A stretch of DNA of 64,000 nucleotides, from positions 2,728,001-2,792,000 of the forward strand of contig NZ_CP034248.1 in the NCBI RefSeq assembly GCF_003931855.1, written 5' to 3'. A program made the translations under genes and the position numbers. Shown one piece after another: positions 36,358-46,100 of the stretch (positions are counted from its first letter, which is position 1; each line of letters starts with the position of its first letter). The notes beneath the pieces are model-generated. The model worked only from the letters and a program-made list of their open reading frames with translations. It ran no database searches and had not been told where the DNA came from. The stretch comes from Paenibacillus lentus (GTDB lineage: Bacteria; Bacillota; Bacilli; Paenibacillales; Paenibacillaceae).

Positions 36358-36789
36358 ATGCCGTCGAAACAAATATCCGCAGGAGGCATCGTCTACCGCA
36401 AAGAAGCGGGACAACTGCAAATTCAATTAATAACGGACCGATACGGCAAAATTTCGTTTGCTAAAGGGAAAAGGGAAAACGGAGAGACCATTGAACAAAC
36501 CGCGCTCCGTGAAATACGGGAGGAAACCGGAATTGTCGGCCGCATCGTCGAACCTATTGATATTATAGCCTATACTTATCATCATCCCCAGCTAGGAGAT
36601 ATTCAAAAAGAAGTGCATTATTATCTTGTAGCAAGCGAAGGCGGCACTCTAAAGCCGCAAACAGAAGAGATTCGCAGTGTAGCCTGGTATGAACCAGAAG
36701 TCGCTTGGGAAAGACAATGCAATGCCGGATATGATAATAATGATTTTATTTTAAAAAAGGCGCTTAAATTGTTAGGTGTCCGCATTTAG
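36358..36789 (+). CDS. NUDIX hydrolase
   Basis: The 143-residue protein has the complete Nudix box G-x5-E-x7-REIREETGI (begins GKRENGETIEQTAL, about residues 40-62). It likely hydrolyses a nucleoside diphosphate derivative; the substrate is open. The ATG at 36358 is chosen because it lies after AAGGAGGGG and starts the domain; the frame is open upstream but without a ribosome site. Confidence 0.88.
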   Translation: MPSKQISAGGIVYRKEAGQLQIQLITDRYGKISFAKGKRENGETIEQTALREIREETGIVGRIVEPIDIIAYTYHHPQLGDIQKEVHYYLVASEGGTLKPQTEEIRSVAWYEPEVAWERQCNAGYDNNDFILKKALKLLGVRI

Positions 36790-36824
36790 TCTCTCATTTT
36801 AGTCTCGTATTTTGGCGGACGAGA

Positions 36825-37841
36825 TCACTGTTGCCGGTGGGGTGGAATATTCAGGCGGCGAGGTGTTGGCCCGCCCCATCTCGACCATACAGGCAAGTAA
36901 CAAAAAGGGAGTGCGAGCAATGAACAGGCGACGTTAAAAATCGTCTGCGTATGCGCGATCTGAGAAGCTGGATTACTACTCATCCAGACTGCCGCTGCTT
37001 CCAGCCACGGAATTAAGGGCATGAACAGAAATGCGCCAAGAACATTCAGTATTACGTGTGACCAGGCGACAAAACGTCCTGACCGCGAACTGCCGATCGC
37101 TGCGATCAGTGGAGTGATGCATGTGCCTACATTGGAGCCAAGCACCATGGCTATGCCGAACTCAATGGGCAGGGTACCTGTAGCAACAAGTCCCATTGTC
37201 ATGGCAATGACGGCAGCGCTGCTATGGATGAGTGCAGTGAGAAGCCCGCCGGCAATAGCTCCCCATAGGAGGCTGTCGTCTGCATGCTCTAGCAGCCATG
37301 CGATTACACCTCGCTGATCTAGCGCGGGGCCGATTGATTGCATCCACTTAATCGCAATCATGATCAGGCTGAAGCCGAATACAGCCAGCGAGCCGAATTG
37401 CAGCGGTTTTAATAATTGGGCCCAGGGGGCATCAGTCCGCTGGCGGGGCAGGGCCTCTTCGCTTATTACGGCAGCAGCCCAAACGATAAGCGAGCCGATC
37501 AGCAGTGGGATACCTAGACGCGAAATATTTAGAGCGATCAATTCGGTGGTTAGGCAGGTTCCGATATTGCCGCCGAGAATGATGCCGAGTGTCCGGCCGT
37601 AAGATAACAGTCCGGCATTAACGAGTCCAATCGTCATGACCGTTATCGCCGTACTGCTCTGCAGTACCGCAGTTACGAACGTGCTGGACAGTAAGCCCGT
37701 CCAGGGCGTGCGCGTCGAGGCCTGAAGCAGCTTGATTAATCTAGGGCCGGCCCACGCTTGTAATGAAGCTTCCATGATTTTCATGCCAAGCATAAATAAG
37801 GCGAATCCGAACGTCGCTGGGAACACAATTTCGTGAAACAT
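36825..37841 (-). CDS. Na/Pi-cotransporter family membrane protein
   Basis: The 338-residue protein has about eight membrane segments and the two inverted family repeats: QSSTAITVMTIGLVNAG with GGNIGTCLTTEL, and HSSAAVIAMTMGLVATG with GSNVGTCITPLI. It is the short form without the C-terminal PhoU-like domain. Phosphate is the family substrate; this is inferred. The start follows GGAGGGAG. It stands alone, divergent from the methyltransferase gene. Confidence 0.85.
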   Translation of the reverse strand: MFHEIVFPATFGFALFMLGMKIMEASLQAWAGPRLIKLLQASTRTPWTGLLSSTFVTAVLQSSTAITVMTIGLVNAGLLSYGRTLGIILGGNIGTCLTTELIALNISRLGIPLLIGSLIVWAAAVISEEALPRQRTDAPWAQLLKPLQFGSLAVFGFSLIMIAIKWMQSIGPALDQRGVIAWLLEHADDSLLWGAIAGGLLTALIHSSAAVIAMTMGLVATGTLPIEFGIAMVLGSNVGTCITPLIAAIGSSRSGRFVAWSHVILNVLGAFLFMPLIPWLEAAAVWMSSNPASQIAHTQTIFNVACSLLALPFCYLPVWSRWGGPTPRRLNIPPHRQQ

Positions 37842-38006
37842 GAGCTCCCTCCTCTGAGATAAAGCTGTACAAGTTACATATATGCCAGGCCGGTGGCTCT
37901 CATGCCCGAAGGCGGTCTTTCTCCATTTGGTTATCTATGAAGGATTGCTGGCCGTATGCCTGAGCCTCGGGGAGATGCGATTTAATAATAAGAGGAGTTG
38001 GTCAGC

Positions 38007-39377
38007 TTGCCATCAGTCATTTTGCAACGAAGCCGTAAAAAGCGGCTGGAACAAGGACATCCCTGGATTTTCAACAATGAAATTGAGAGAGTCGAAGGAG
38101 ATCCTGAGCCGGGGAGCTTAGTCGCTGTACGGGATTGGAGAGGGAAATTTCTGGCGACCGGGTACTACAACCCTGCCTCTCAAATAACGGTGCGGGTCGT
38201 ATCCTATCAGCCGCTGGAAGCGATGGATGTTGCTTTTTTTACGCAGCGCTTTGAACAATGCTTGGCGCATCGCAGAAGATTTGTACAGGAGGATGCCTAC
38301 CGGTTCGTGTATGGAGAGGCTGATTTTTTGCCGGGTCTTATTGTTGATCGGTTTGGTGATGTGCTCGTCGTTCAATTGCTTACACTCGGAATGGATCGCT
38401 GCCGTGATAGCATTGTACAGGCTCTGGTGTCCGTTCTTCGGCCTGCAGGCATTTATGAGCGCAGCGACGTAGCCATCCGTGCGATGGAAGGCTTGGAAGA
38501 GATCAAAGGACCGCTCTATGGCGATCCTCCGCAGCACGTAACGGTTAAGGAGAATGGGCTTTTGATTCAAGTGGATATTTGGCAGGGGCAGAAGACGGGA
38601 TACTTCTTTGACCAGCGCGAGAATCGCGCCTCGATCGAGCCTTTAATGACGGGCTGGGGAGAGTGGAGCGGCGTGACGATGCAGCAGCTGCCGGCCGACG
38701 GCGGAGGCTTCCGCATGGCTCCGGTGAATCGGAAGGGCAAGGAGGTTACCTTCCCGTATTGGGATGGAGCGACAGTGCTGGAATGCTTCTCCCACACCGG
38801 GAGTTTTACGCTGCATGCCTGCAAGTATGGCGCAAAGAAAGTGACCTGCCTCGACATTTCCGAGCACGCAATTCAAAGCGCCCGGGAAAATGTCAGGCTG
38901 AACGGATTTGAAGACCGTGTGGAATTCGTCGTCGCCGATGCTTTCGAGTATTTGCGCAGCCAGGTCAAGGGGTTGGATGAGCGGCGTGAACGTGCGGCTG
39001 ATGATGGAAAAGTAGACACTTCGCTCCCGATGACGGCTGGCGGAGGGAGAACCTGGGATGTCGTCATTCTTGATCCGCCTGCCTTTGCCAAGACAAAGGG
39101 GGCCGTTAAAGGGGCGTGCAGAGGATATAAAGACATTAACTTGCACGGACTGAAGCTGGTTAATGAGGGAGGTTACCTAGTCACGGCTAGCTGCTCTTAC
39201 CATATGAAGCCGGAGCTGTTCCTGCAAACCATTCAGGATGCCGCCGTGGATGCCGGTAAGCTGTTAAGACTGATCGATTGGCGAGCCGCCGGGAAAGATC
39301 ACCCGCAAATTCTGGGCGTCAATGAAGGACACTATTTGAAATTTGCAATTTTTGAAGTGCAGACGAAGACGTTTTAA
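38007..39377 (+). CDS. RlmI-like class I rRNA (cytosine-C5) methyltransferase
   Basis: The 456-residue protein has an N-terminal PUA domain (RKKRLEQGHPWIFNNEI), then a SAM methyltransferase domain with GYFFDQRENR, CFSHTGSFTLHACKYGAK and the catalytic DPPAFAK; C-terminal Cys occurs in ASCSYHM. It fits the RlmI/YwbD family. Two stretches, about 212-250 and 323-345, lie where family members usually have short loops, so it is longer than usual. The start is TTG 38007, 9 bases after AGAGGAG; the TTG at 37998 touches the ribosome site. Confidence 0.85.
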   Translation: MPSVILQRSRKKRLEQGHPWIFNNEIERVEGDPEPGSLVAVRDWRGKFLATGYYNPASQITVRVVSYQPLEAMDVAFFTQRFEQCLAHRRRFVQEDAYRFVYGEADFLPGLIVDRFGDVLVVQLLTLGMDRCRDSIVQALVSVLRPAGIYERSDVAIRAMEGLEEIKGPLYGDPPQHVTVKENGLLIQVDIWQGQKTGYFFDQRENRASIEPLMTGWGEWSGVTMQQLPADGGGFRMAPVNRKGKEVTFPYWDGATVLECFSHTGSFTLHACKYGAKKVTCLDISEHAIQSARENVRLNGFEDRVEFVVADAFEYLRSQVKGLDERRERAADDGKVDTSLPMTAGGGRTWDVVILDPPAFAKTKGAVKGACRGYKDINLHGLKLVNEGGYLVTASCSYHMKPELFLQTIQDAAVDAGKLLRLIDWRAAGKDHPQILGVNEGHYLKFAIFEVQTKTF

Positions 39378-39415
39378 TCGTTCGATCTAGTAATAAAAGG
39401 AAAATGATATTTTCT

Positions 39416-39460
39416 CGACCAACAAGACTTCTGATTTATTCAGAGGTCTTGTTGTGTTAT
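39416..39460 (+). terminator. Terminator after the methyltransferase gene
   Basis: A long stem (AACAAGACTTCTGA, 39421-39434, with TCAGAGGTCTTGTT, 39440-39453) has a 5-base loop; the T tail is short (GTGTTAT). Confidence 0.65.
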
Positions 39461-39509
39461 GCGGTGTTTTTATTTAAAATTAACAGAACATACATTCTTG
39501 TTTCACGAG

Positions 39510-39587
39510 TTAACGCTAGGATCGTTATGCTATAATGTAAATTAACCATTTGACCGTGAAAAAAGCTGTGGGTTTAATGCTTTTTTT
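39510..39587 (+). promoter_or_regulatory. Promoter and leader of the addBA-sbcDC operon
   Basis: An extended -10 TGCTATAAT ends at 39536, with TTAACG (39510-39515) 15 bp upstream as a weak -35. In the leader AAAAAAGC (39559-39566) can pair with GCTTTTTT (39579-39586), ending in a T run, so weak attenuation is possible. Confidence 0.5.
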
Positions 39588-39634
39588 CTCATAGAACATT
39601 AGTGTTAAGGTAATACGCTGTTAGGAGGAGCTTC

Positions 39635-42600
39635 ATGTCACTTCAATTTATTATCGGTCGTTCGGGAAGCGGCAAGAGCAGCTTGGTTTTGGAGCGAATC
39701 ACCTCCATGCTGAGGTCGGATCCGATCGGGCCTCCGATTATTTTAATCGCCCCAGAACAAGGGACGTTTCAGATCGAGCGTGCGATTGTGCAGTCAAAAC
39801 AACTTTATGGTACCGTAAGGGCTCAGGTGCTTGGTTTTCACCGTTTAGCCCTGCGGGTTATGCAGGAAACAGGCGGATCGGCACTGATACCGATAAGTGA
39901 AGAGGGCAAGAAGATGCTCCTCTACAAAATTATGCGTCGGCATCGGAAAGATCTGAAGCTGTACAAACAGTCGGGCGACCAGCTTGGTTTGATCGACCGG
40001 ATTAATGCCCTATATAGCGAGCTTAAGAAGTATGATGCTGATTTTGCGTCGCTGGATAAGTTTGGGGAAGTATTGGAGAAAACAGATGGTGACTCGCCGC
40101 TTCTGAAGGACAAGCTCCACGATTTAAGCATCATCTATCGCGAATTTGATCAGGAGCTATCCAGGCTCTACATAGATGCTGAGGATCATGTCGTTAAATT
40201 GGCTGAGGGAGCGCAGAGTTCATCTTATCTTCGCGGAGCGGACATATGGATTGACGGATTTCAGTCCTTCACCCCGCAGGAATATAAAGCGATTGGCGCG
40301 CTCATGTCGGTGGCCTCCTCGATGACCGTATCGCTTACTTTGGATCGGCCTTACGATGATGGAGCTTTGCCGCATGAGCTAAACCTGTTCCATACGACGG
40401 CGATTACCTACATGAAGCTCCGTGCACTAGCTGAGGAACACGGTGTTGAACTGAAGGCGGCGGAGGTGCTTGGAACGCGTCCCTTCCCCCGTTTCAAGGA
40501 TAACGAAATCCTGTCTCATCTGGAATACGCTTATGAGCATCGAATTCCATGGAAGGGATCGGATGCACCCGAGGATTTGGGTTCGTCCTTATCACTACGC
40601 TCTGCAGGCAATCGGCGCACGGAAACGGAAGGAGCCGCGCGTGCCATGGTGGCTCTGGCTAGGGAGCAGGGGGCTAGATGGCGGGATATGGCCCTATTCG
40701 TTAGAAATTTGGAGGATTATGATCATCTTATTGGGCCGGTGTTTGAGGAATACGGTATTCCTTATTTTCTGGACCAGAAGCGAAGCGTGCTTTATCACCC
40801 CATGGTTGAGCTGATACGCGGGGCCATGGATGTTGTATTGAAGTTTTGGAAATATGAAGATGTATTTCGCTGCGTCAAAAGTGAGTTTCTGCTGCCGCTC
40901 GATGGCAGCTTGACGCGAAACCATATGGACCAGCTTGAGAATTACGTATTGGCCAGCGGAATTCATGGTTATCGCTGGACGGACGGCCGTCCATGGAAAG
41001 GGGCGCCCAGCCTGTCGCTGGATGCCATGGATCATCCGGCAGAGCAAGCGGAGAGCGAGGCAATGCGGCTTCTGGAACGCTGCCGAGAGGCGGTCGTCAC
41101 GCCGCTAGCCGCATTTGAGACAAGATTGAAGCGGAGCCGCAATGCCCGAGAAATGTGCACTGCCGTCTACAGATTGCTGGAGGACGTTGAGGCAGCCCAC
41201 CGTCTGGACAAGCTGGCTCATGAAGCTCAGCGCAGGGGACTGCCACAGGAAGCGATGGAGCATCGCCAGCTATGGAATTCTGTCCTTGGTCTTCTCGATC
41301 AAATCGTAGAAATGATGGGAGATGAAGAGTTAAGCTTAGACATATTTACTGGAATCATGGAGACGGGCTTGCAGGATCTCAAGCTATCGCTCGTTCCTCC
41401 TTCCCTGGATCAGGTGTTGGTTGGGAGTACGGATCGGACGCGCTCCAGTCATGTCAAGCACTTATTCCTGCTCGGAATTAACGAGGGTATTATGCCTGCT
41501 AATATACAGGAAGAAAGTGTGCTGAGCGATCAGGAAAGGGTGCGGCTCTCCGAAATAGGCATGGAGCTTGCTCCCGGCCTAACGCGGAGGCTGCTTGATG
41601 AGCGCTTCCTCATTTATGAGGCTTTGTCGGCTGCCAGCCATTCTTTATGGCTTAGCTATCCTCTGGCTGATGAAGACGGCAAGGCGCTGCTTCCCTCCGA
41701 AGTGATTCGGCATGTGAAAACAATCTTCCCGACGTTATCGGAGCAATTTGTGGCTGAAGCCCCGGCGACGATGGATAGCGAACAGCAGCAGCTGGAGTAT
41801 GTCAGCCGGCCAGCGCCGACCTTATCGCGGTTAATAGATCAATTACGCTTATGGAGAACCGGTGAGCCTGTATCGCCGCTATGGTGGAGTGTCCTGAGAT
41901 GGTATAAAGGCCAATCCGAATGGGACGCGAAGGTGACCTATCTGCTTGGCTCGCTGGATTACCGCAATCGGGTTCGCGGACTTACGGCGGCTACGAGCCG
42001 CAGATTGTATGGCAAACGTCTTCGCACCAGCGTGTCGAGAATGGAGAAATTTTCGGCATGTCCATTTTCGCATTTCGCGTCTCATGGCTTGAGACTAAAG
42101 GAACGGCAAATCTACCGTTTGAAGGCGCCGGATATCGGCCAACTGTTTCATGCGGCGTTGAGCTCGATGGCAATTACGTTTAAGGAGCAGAACCGCAGCT
42201 GGGGGAGCCTTACCGCAGAGCAATGCCTGGAGGAAGCGGCGATCGCAGTTGATCGGATTGCACCGAAGCTTCAGGGTGAAATATTGCTAAGTTCAAAGCG
42301 TTATGGCTATATCTCCCGCAAGCTCAAAAATATCGTCGGACGTGCCTCCATAATTCTCGGCGAACAATCCAGGCGAGGCAGCTTTGAGCCGATCGGATTG
42401 GAGCTAGATTTTGGGCCGGGACAAGCTTTGCCGCCGCTTACGTTCGAGCTCCCGAACGGCTGTGTAATGGAAATCGTCGGGCGTATCGATCGGGTTGACG
42501 TGGCGGAGGGGGAGCAGGGGATACTGCTTCGAGTGATCGACTATAAGTCAAGCCAGACGGATTTAAAGCTGCATGAGGTCTATTATGGTCTGTCACTGCA

Positions 42601-43156
42601 AATGCTGACATATCTCGACGTGCTGCTAACCTCGGCCGAGTCTTGGCTTGGAGAACGCGCTTTGCCCGCGGGCACGCTGTATTTCCATGTTCATAATCCG
42701 CTGCTGCAAAGCAGTAATGGCATGCGTCCCGAGCAGGCCGATCTGGAGATGCTGAAACGATTCAAGATGAAGGGGCTATTGCTTGCGGATCGCGATGTCA
42801 TTTCTAAGATGGACAGTGTGCTAGACAAAGGATATTCCGATATTTTACCGGTTGCTGTCAAAGCGGACGGAGGATTCTACAGCAATGCTTCTGTCGCTAC
42901 AGAGGAGCAGTGGTATAAGCTGTTACGTTCGGTAAGGCAGAGGATAACTGAAATTGGGACAAGAATTACGGACGGGGACGTACGGATTACGCCCTATCGC
43001 ATGGGCACAGAAACGGCATGCACCTATTGCGCCTTCAAGCCGGTTTGTCGCTTTGATGAATCGGTGGATGGAGGTTCTTACCATGTACTGAGCAAGCCGG
43101 GTAAGGATAAGCTCTGGGAGCTGTTTGAACAAAATGAAGGAGAGGAGGGGCAATGA
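39635..43156 (+). CDS. addB: ATP-dependent nuclease subunit AddB
   Basis: The 1173-residue protein begins with Walker A GRSGSGKSS (residues 8-16). The RecB-family nuclease motif DYKSSQTDLK lies near residue 968. The iron-sulfur cluster cysteines occur in FSACPFSHFASHG (about 810) and in CTYCAFKPVCRF near the C-terminus. With AddA it resects double-strand ends to Chi-type sites for RecA. The ATG follows AGGAGG. It overlaps addA by the bases ATGA. Confidence 0.96.
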   Translation: MSLQFIIGRSGSGKSSLVLERITSMLRSDPIGPPIILIAPEQGTFQIERAIVQSKQLYGTVRAQVLGFHRLALRVMQETGGSALIPISEEGKKMLLYKIMRRHRKDLKLYKQSGDQLGLIDRINALYSELKKYDADFASLDKFGEVLEKTDGDSPLLKDKLHDLSIIYREFDQELSRLYIDAEDHVVKLAEGAQSSSYLRGADIWIDGFQSFTPQEYKAIGALMSVASSMTVSLTLDRPYDDGALPHELNLFHTTAITYMKLRALAEEHGVELKAAEVLGTRPFPRFKDNEILSHLEYAYEHRIPWKGSDAPEDLGSSLSLRSAGNRRTETEGAARAMVALAREQGARWRDMALFVRNLEDYDHLIGPVFEEYGIPYFLDQKRSVLYHPMVELIRGAMDVVLKFWKYEDVFRCVKSEFLLPLDGSLTRNHMDQLENYVLASGIHGYRWTDGRPWKGAPSLSLDAMDHPAEQAESEAMRLLERCREAVVTPLAAFETRLKRSRNAREMCTAVYRLLEDVEAAHRLDKLAHEAQRRGLPQEAMEHRQLWNSVLGLLDQIVEMMGDEELSLDIFTGIMETGLQDLKLSLVPPSLDQVLVGSTDRTRSSHVKHLFLLGINEGIMPANIQEESVLSDQERVRLSEIGMELAPGLTRRLLDERFLIYEALSAASHSLWLSYPLADEDGKALLPSEVIRHVKTIFPTLSEQFVAEAPATMDSEQQQLEYVSRPAPTLSRLIDQLRLWRTGEPVSPLWWSVLRWYKGQSEWDAKVTYLLGSLDYRNRVRGLTAATSRRLYGKRLRTSVSRMEKFSACPFSHFASHGLRLKERQIYRLKAPDIGQLFHAALSSMAITFKEQNRSWGSLTAEQCLEEAAIAVDRIAPKLQGEILLSSKRYGYISRKLKNIVGRASIILGEQSRRGSFEPIGLELDFGPGQALPPLTFELPNGCVMEIVGRIDRVDVAEGEQGILLRVIDYKSSQTDLKLHEVYYGLSLQMLTYLDVLLTSAESWLGERALPAGTLYFHVHNPLLQSSNGMRPEQADLEMLKRFKMKGLLLADRDVISKMDSVLDKGYSDILPVAVKADGGFYSNASVATEEQWYKLLRSVRQRITEIGTRITDGDVRITPYRMGTETACTYCAFKPVCRFDESVDGGSYHVLSKPGKDKLWELFEQNEGEEGQ

Positions 43157-46100
43157 TGAGTAAACCGAAGCCACCAGGCAGCTATTGGAGCGATGATCAG
43201 TGGAGAGCGATCTCGCTGTCCGGGAGCAATATGCTGATCGCGGCAGCAGCCGGCTCCGGCAAAACGGCGGTGCTTGTGGAGCGGATTATACAAAAGCTTT
43301 GCAATACGGAGCATCCGCTGAGTGTTGACCGCTTGCTTGTCGCTACTTTTACCAAGGCGGCTGCTTCTGAAATGAGGCAGCGTATTCGGGAAGCGCTGGA
43401 GAAGGAGCTGGAGCGGGATCCCGGAAATGAGCATCTAGGACGGCAGCTGGCGATGTTGGGCCGTGCTTCGATAACGACCCTTCACTCCTTCTGTATGGAA
43501 GTAATCCAAAGATATTATACGTTGATTCCGCTTGATCCGGGATTTCGTATTGCATCTGAGAGCGAAACGGCTCTGCTTCGGCAGGAAGTGCTGGAAGAGC
43601 TGTTTGAAGAAAAATATGCGCTTGAGCCGGAGGGCAGCCCCTTTTTGCGGCTAGTTGATTGGTTTGGCGGGGAGCGCGGCGACGATGCCGTGTTTTCGCT
43701 TGTCCAGAGACTCTATGATTTCTCGCGAAGCCATCCATGGCCGGATTATTGGCTCCAGCGGGCGGCAGGGGTATTTACTGCTTCGAGCGTTGAGGATTTG
43801 GAGAAGAGCGTTTGGGTTAGCAGCATTTTGAACGATACAAAGCTGACGCTGGAGGGGGCTGCACAGCTCCTGCGCCAGGCTCAGACATTGGCCTTGTCTC
43901 CCGGCGGCCCGCAGCCTTATGCGGGCACGCTCGAAGAAGACATCGCAATGGTTGAGCATATGCTGGTTTCCGTTAATGAAGGGCAGTGGTCTTCGCTGCA
44001 TGGACAATTTGATCACATCGTATTCGGGAAGCTGAAGCCCTGCAAGAAGGATCAAACCGATCCTGCGCTGCAGGAGCGGGTTAAAGCGCTTCGTGAGGAA
44101 GCGAAGAAGACGATGACCGAGCTGCGTACGCAGCTATTTGGCCGTTCGCCGGAGGCTTTCCTGGAGGAGATGAATCAATTGGCTCCGCTGATGGCTGAGC
44201 TGTCTTTATTCGTTACCTCCTTCGCTGAACGATACCGGAAAGAGAAAACGATCAAGGGTTGGCTCGATTTTTCCGATTTGGAGCATTATTGTCTGCAAAT
44301 TTTACGTCACCCGGACTCGTCGGCGGATAGAGTGGTTCCTTCGGATGCCGCGTTTGAATACCAGCAGCAATTCGAAGAAGTGCTTCTCGATGAATATCAG
44401 GATACGAACACGGTGCAGGAGGATATCGTCCGGCTTATTTCGCGGGGAGAGCCAGGCAACCGTTTTATGGTTGGCGATGTGAAGCAGAGTATATATAGAT
44501 TCAGATTGGCCGAGCCAGGATTATTTCTGCAAAAATACCGGAGCTACGGCGATGACGTAGCGGCGGAAGGGCTTAAAATTGACCTCGCCCGCAATTTCCG
44601 CAGCCGTCGGGAAGTGATCGATGCGGTCAACTATTTATTCCGCCAGGTCATGAATGAACGGGTTGCGGAAATATCTTACGATTCACGTTCAGAGCTCGTC
44701 TATGGGGAAGGTTATCCTGAGAATGCCGGGGAAGATTACCGCCCTGAGTTGCTCCTGATTGATCGGAGCGCAGATACAGCCGCGGATAGTGAGATGCTGA
44801 GATCCGAAGGCGACGGGGAAGGGTCATTGATCGAGGAGGATTTGGCTGATTTGGAGGCAGTTCGCCTGGAAGCTAGGGCAATTGCGGCCAAGATTCGGGA
44901 AATGCATCAAAAACCGTTGCGCATTTATGACAAGCACTTGAAGGGATTGCGTCCTGTGGAGTACCGGGATATGGTCATTTTGCTGCGATCAACCCTAACC
45001 TGGGCTCCTGCCATGATGGAGGAGCTGAGAAGGGAAGGAATTCCGGCCTATGGAGAATTGAGCCAGGGGTACTTTGAGGCCTCTGAGGTGGAGACGATGT
45101 TGTCGCTGCTGAAAGTCATCGATAACCCGATGCAGGATATCCCTTTGGCAGCTGTGCTTCGTTCGCCTCTTTACAATCTATCCGAGGAAGAACTGGCCGA
45201 AATTCGATTGGCTTCGCCAAGGAGTAATTACTACGGGGCTCTGCAGGCTTTTATTGCCCGTGATCAAACGCCAGCAGACACTGCGGAAGCTATAGCTATA
45301 GCTGCAGGGGAAGCAGATAATATCGGGATGAAATACGATGAGCTGAAGGCTAGGCTAGTCGCCTTTATGGAACAGCTGGAATCATGGAGAAATAGCGCTA
45401 GAGAAGGTGAATTGGGCGATCTGATTTGGGATATTTATCGGCAAACGGGATTTTTGGACTGGGTTGGGGGCTTGCCCGGGGGCGGTCAGCGACAGAACAA
45501 TTTACGAGCGCTGCTTGATCGAGCTAGACAATTTGAGAAATCCTCCGCGTCGCGAGGGCTGTTTCGCTTCTTAAGATATATGACGAGGCTGCGGGAAAGC
45601 GGCGGTGATCTCGGAGCAGCAGCTTCTGCCGGCGAGCAGGAAGACGCGGTAAGAATAATGACCATCCATAAAAGCAAAGGGCTGGAGTTCCCGGTTGTTT
45701 TTGTGGCGGGATTGTCTAAAATGTTCAATCGGCAGGATTTAAATACGCCATTTTTGATGCATAAGGAAATGGGATACGGACCAAAGTTTGTAGATGAGGC
45801 TACGAGAGTGAGCTATCCAACGCTTCCAAACTTGGCGATTCGCCGCCGGGCGCAGCTCGAATTGTTAGCAGAAGAGATCCGGGTGCTGTACGTTGCGCTG
45901 ACAAGACCGAAAGACAAGCTAATTCTTATTTCATCTGTCAAAAATTTGGCGAAGTCGGTTGAAGCGTGGGGGAATATTCTCGATAGTCGGGATGAGCGGC
46001 TTCCGGACTACTTAATCGCTCGTGGGCGCAGTTATCTGGACTGGATCGGCCCTTCGCTCATTCGCCACCCAGCGGCTGAGCAACTGCGGGAATATGCCGG

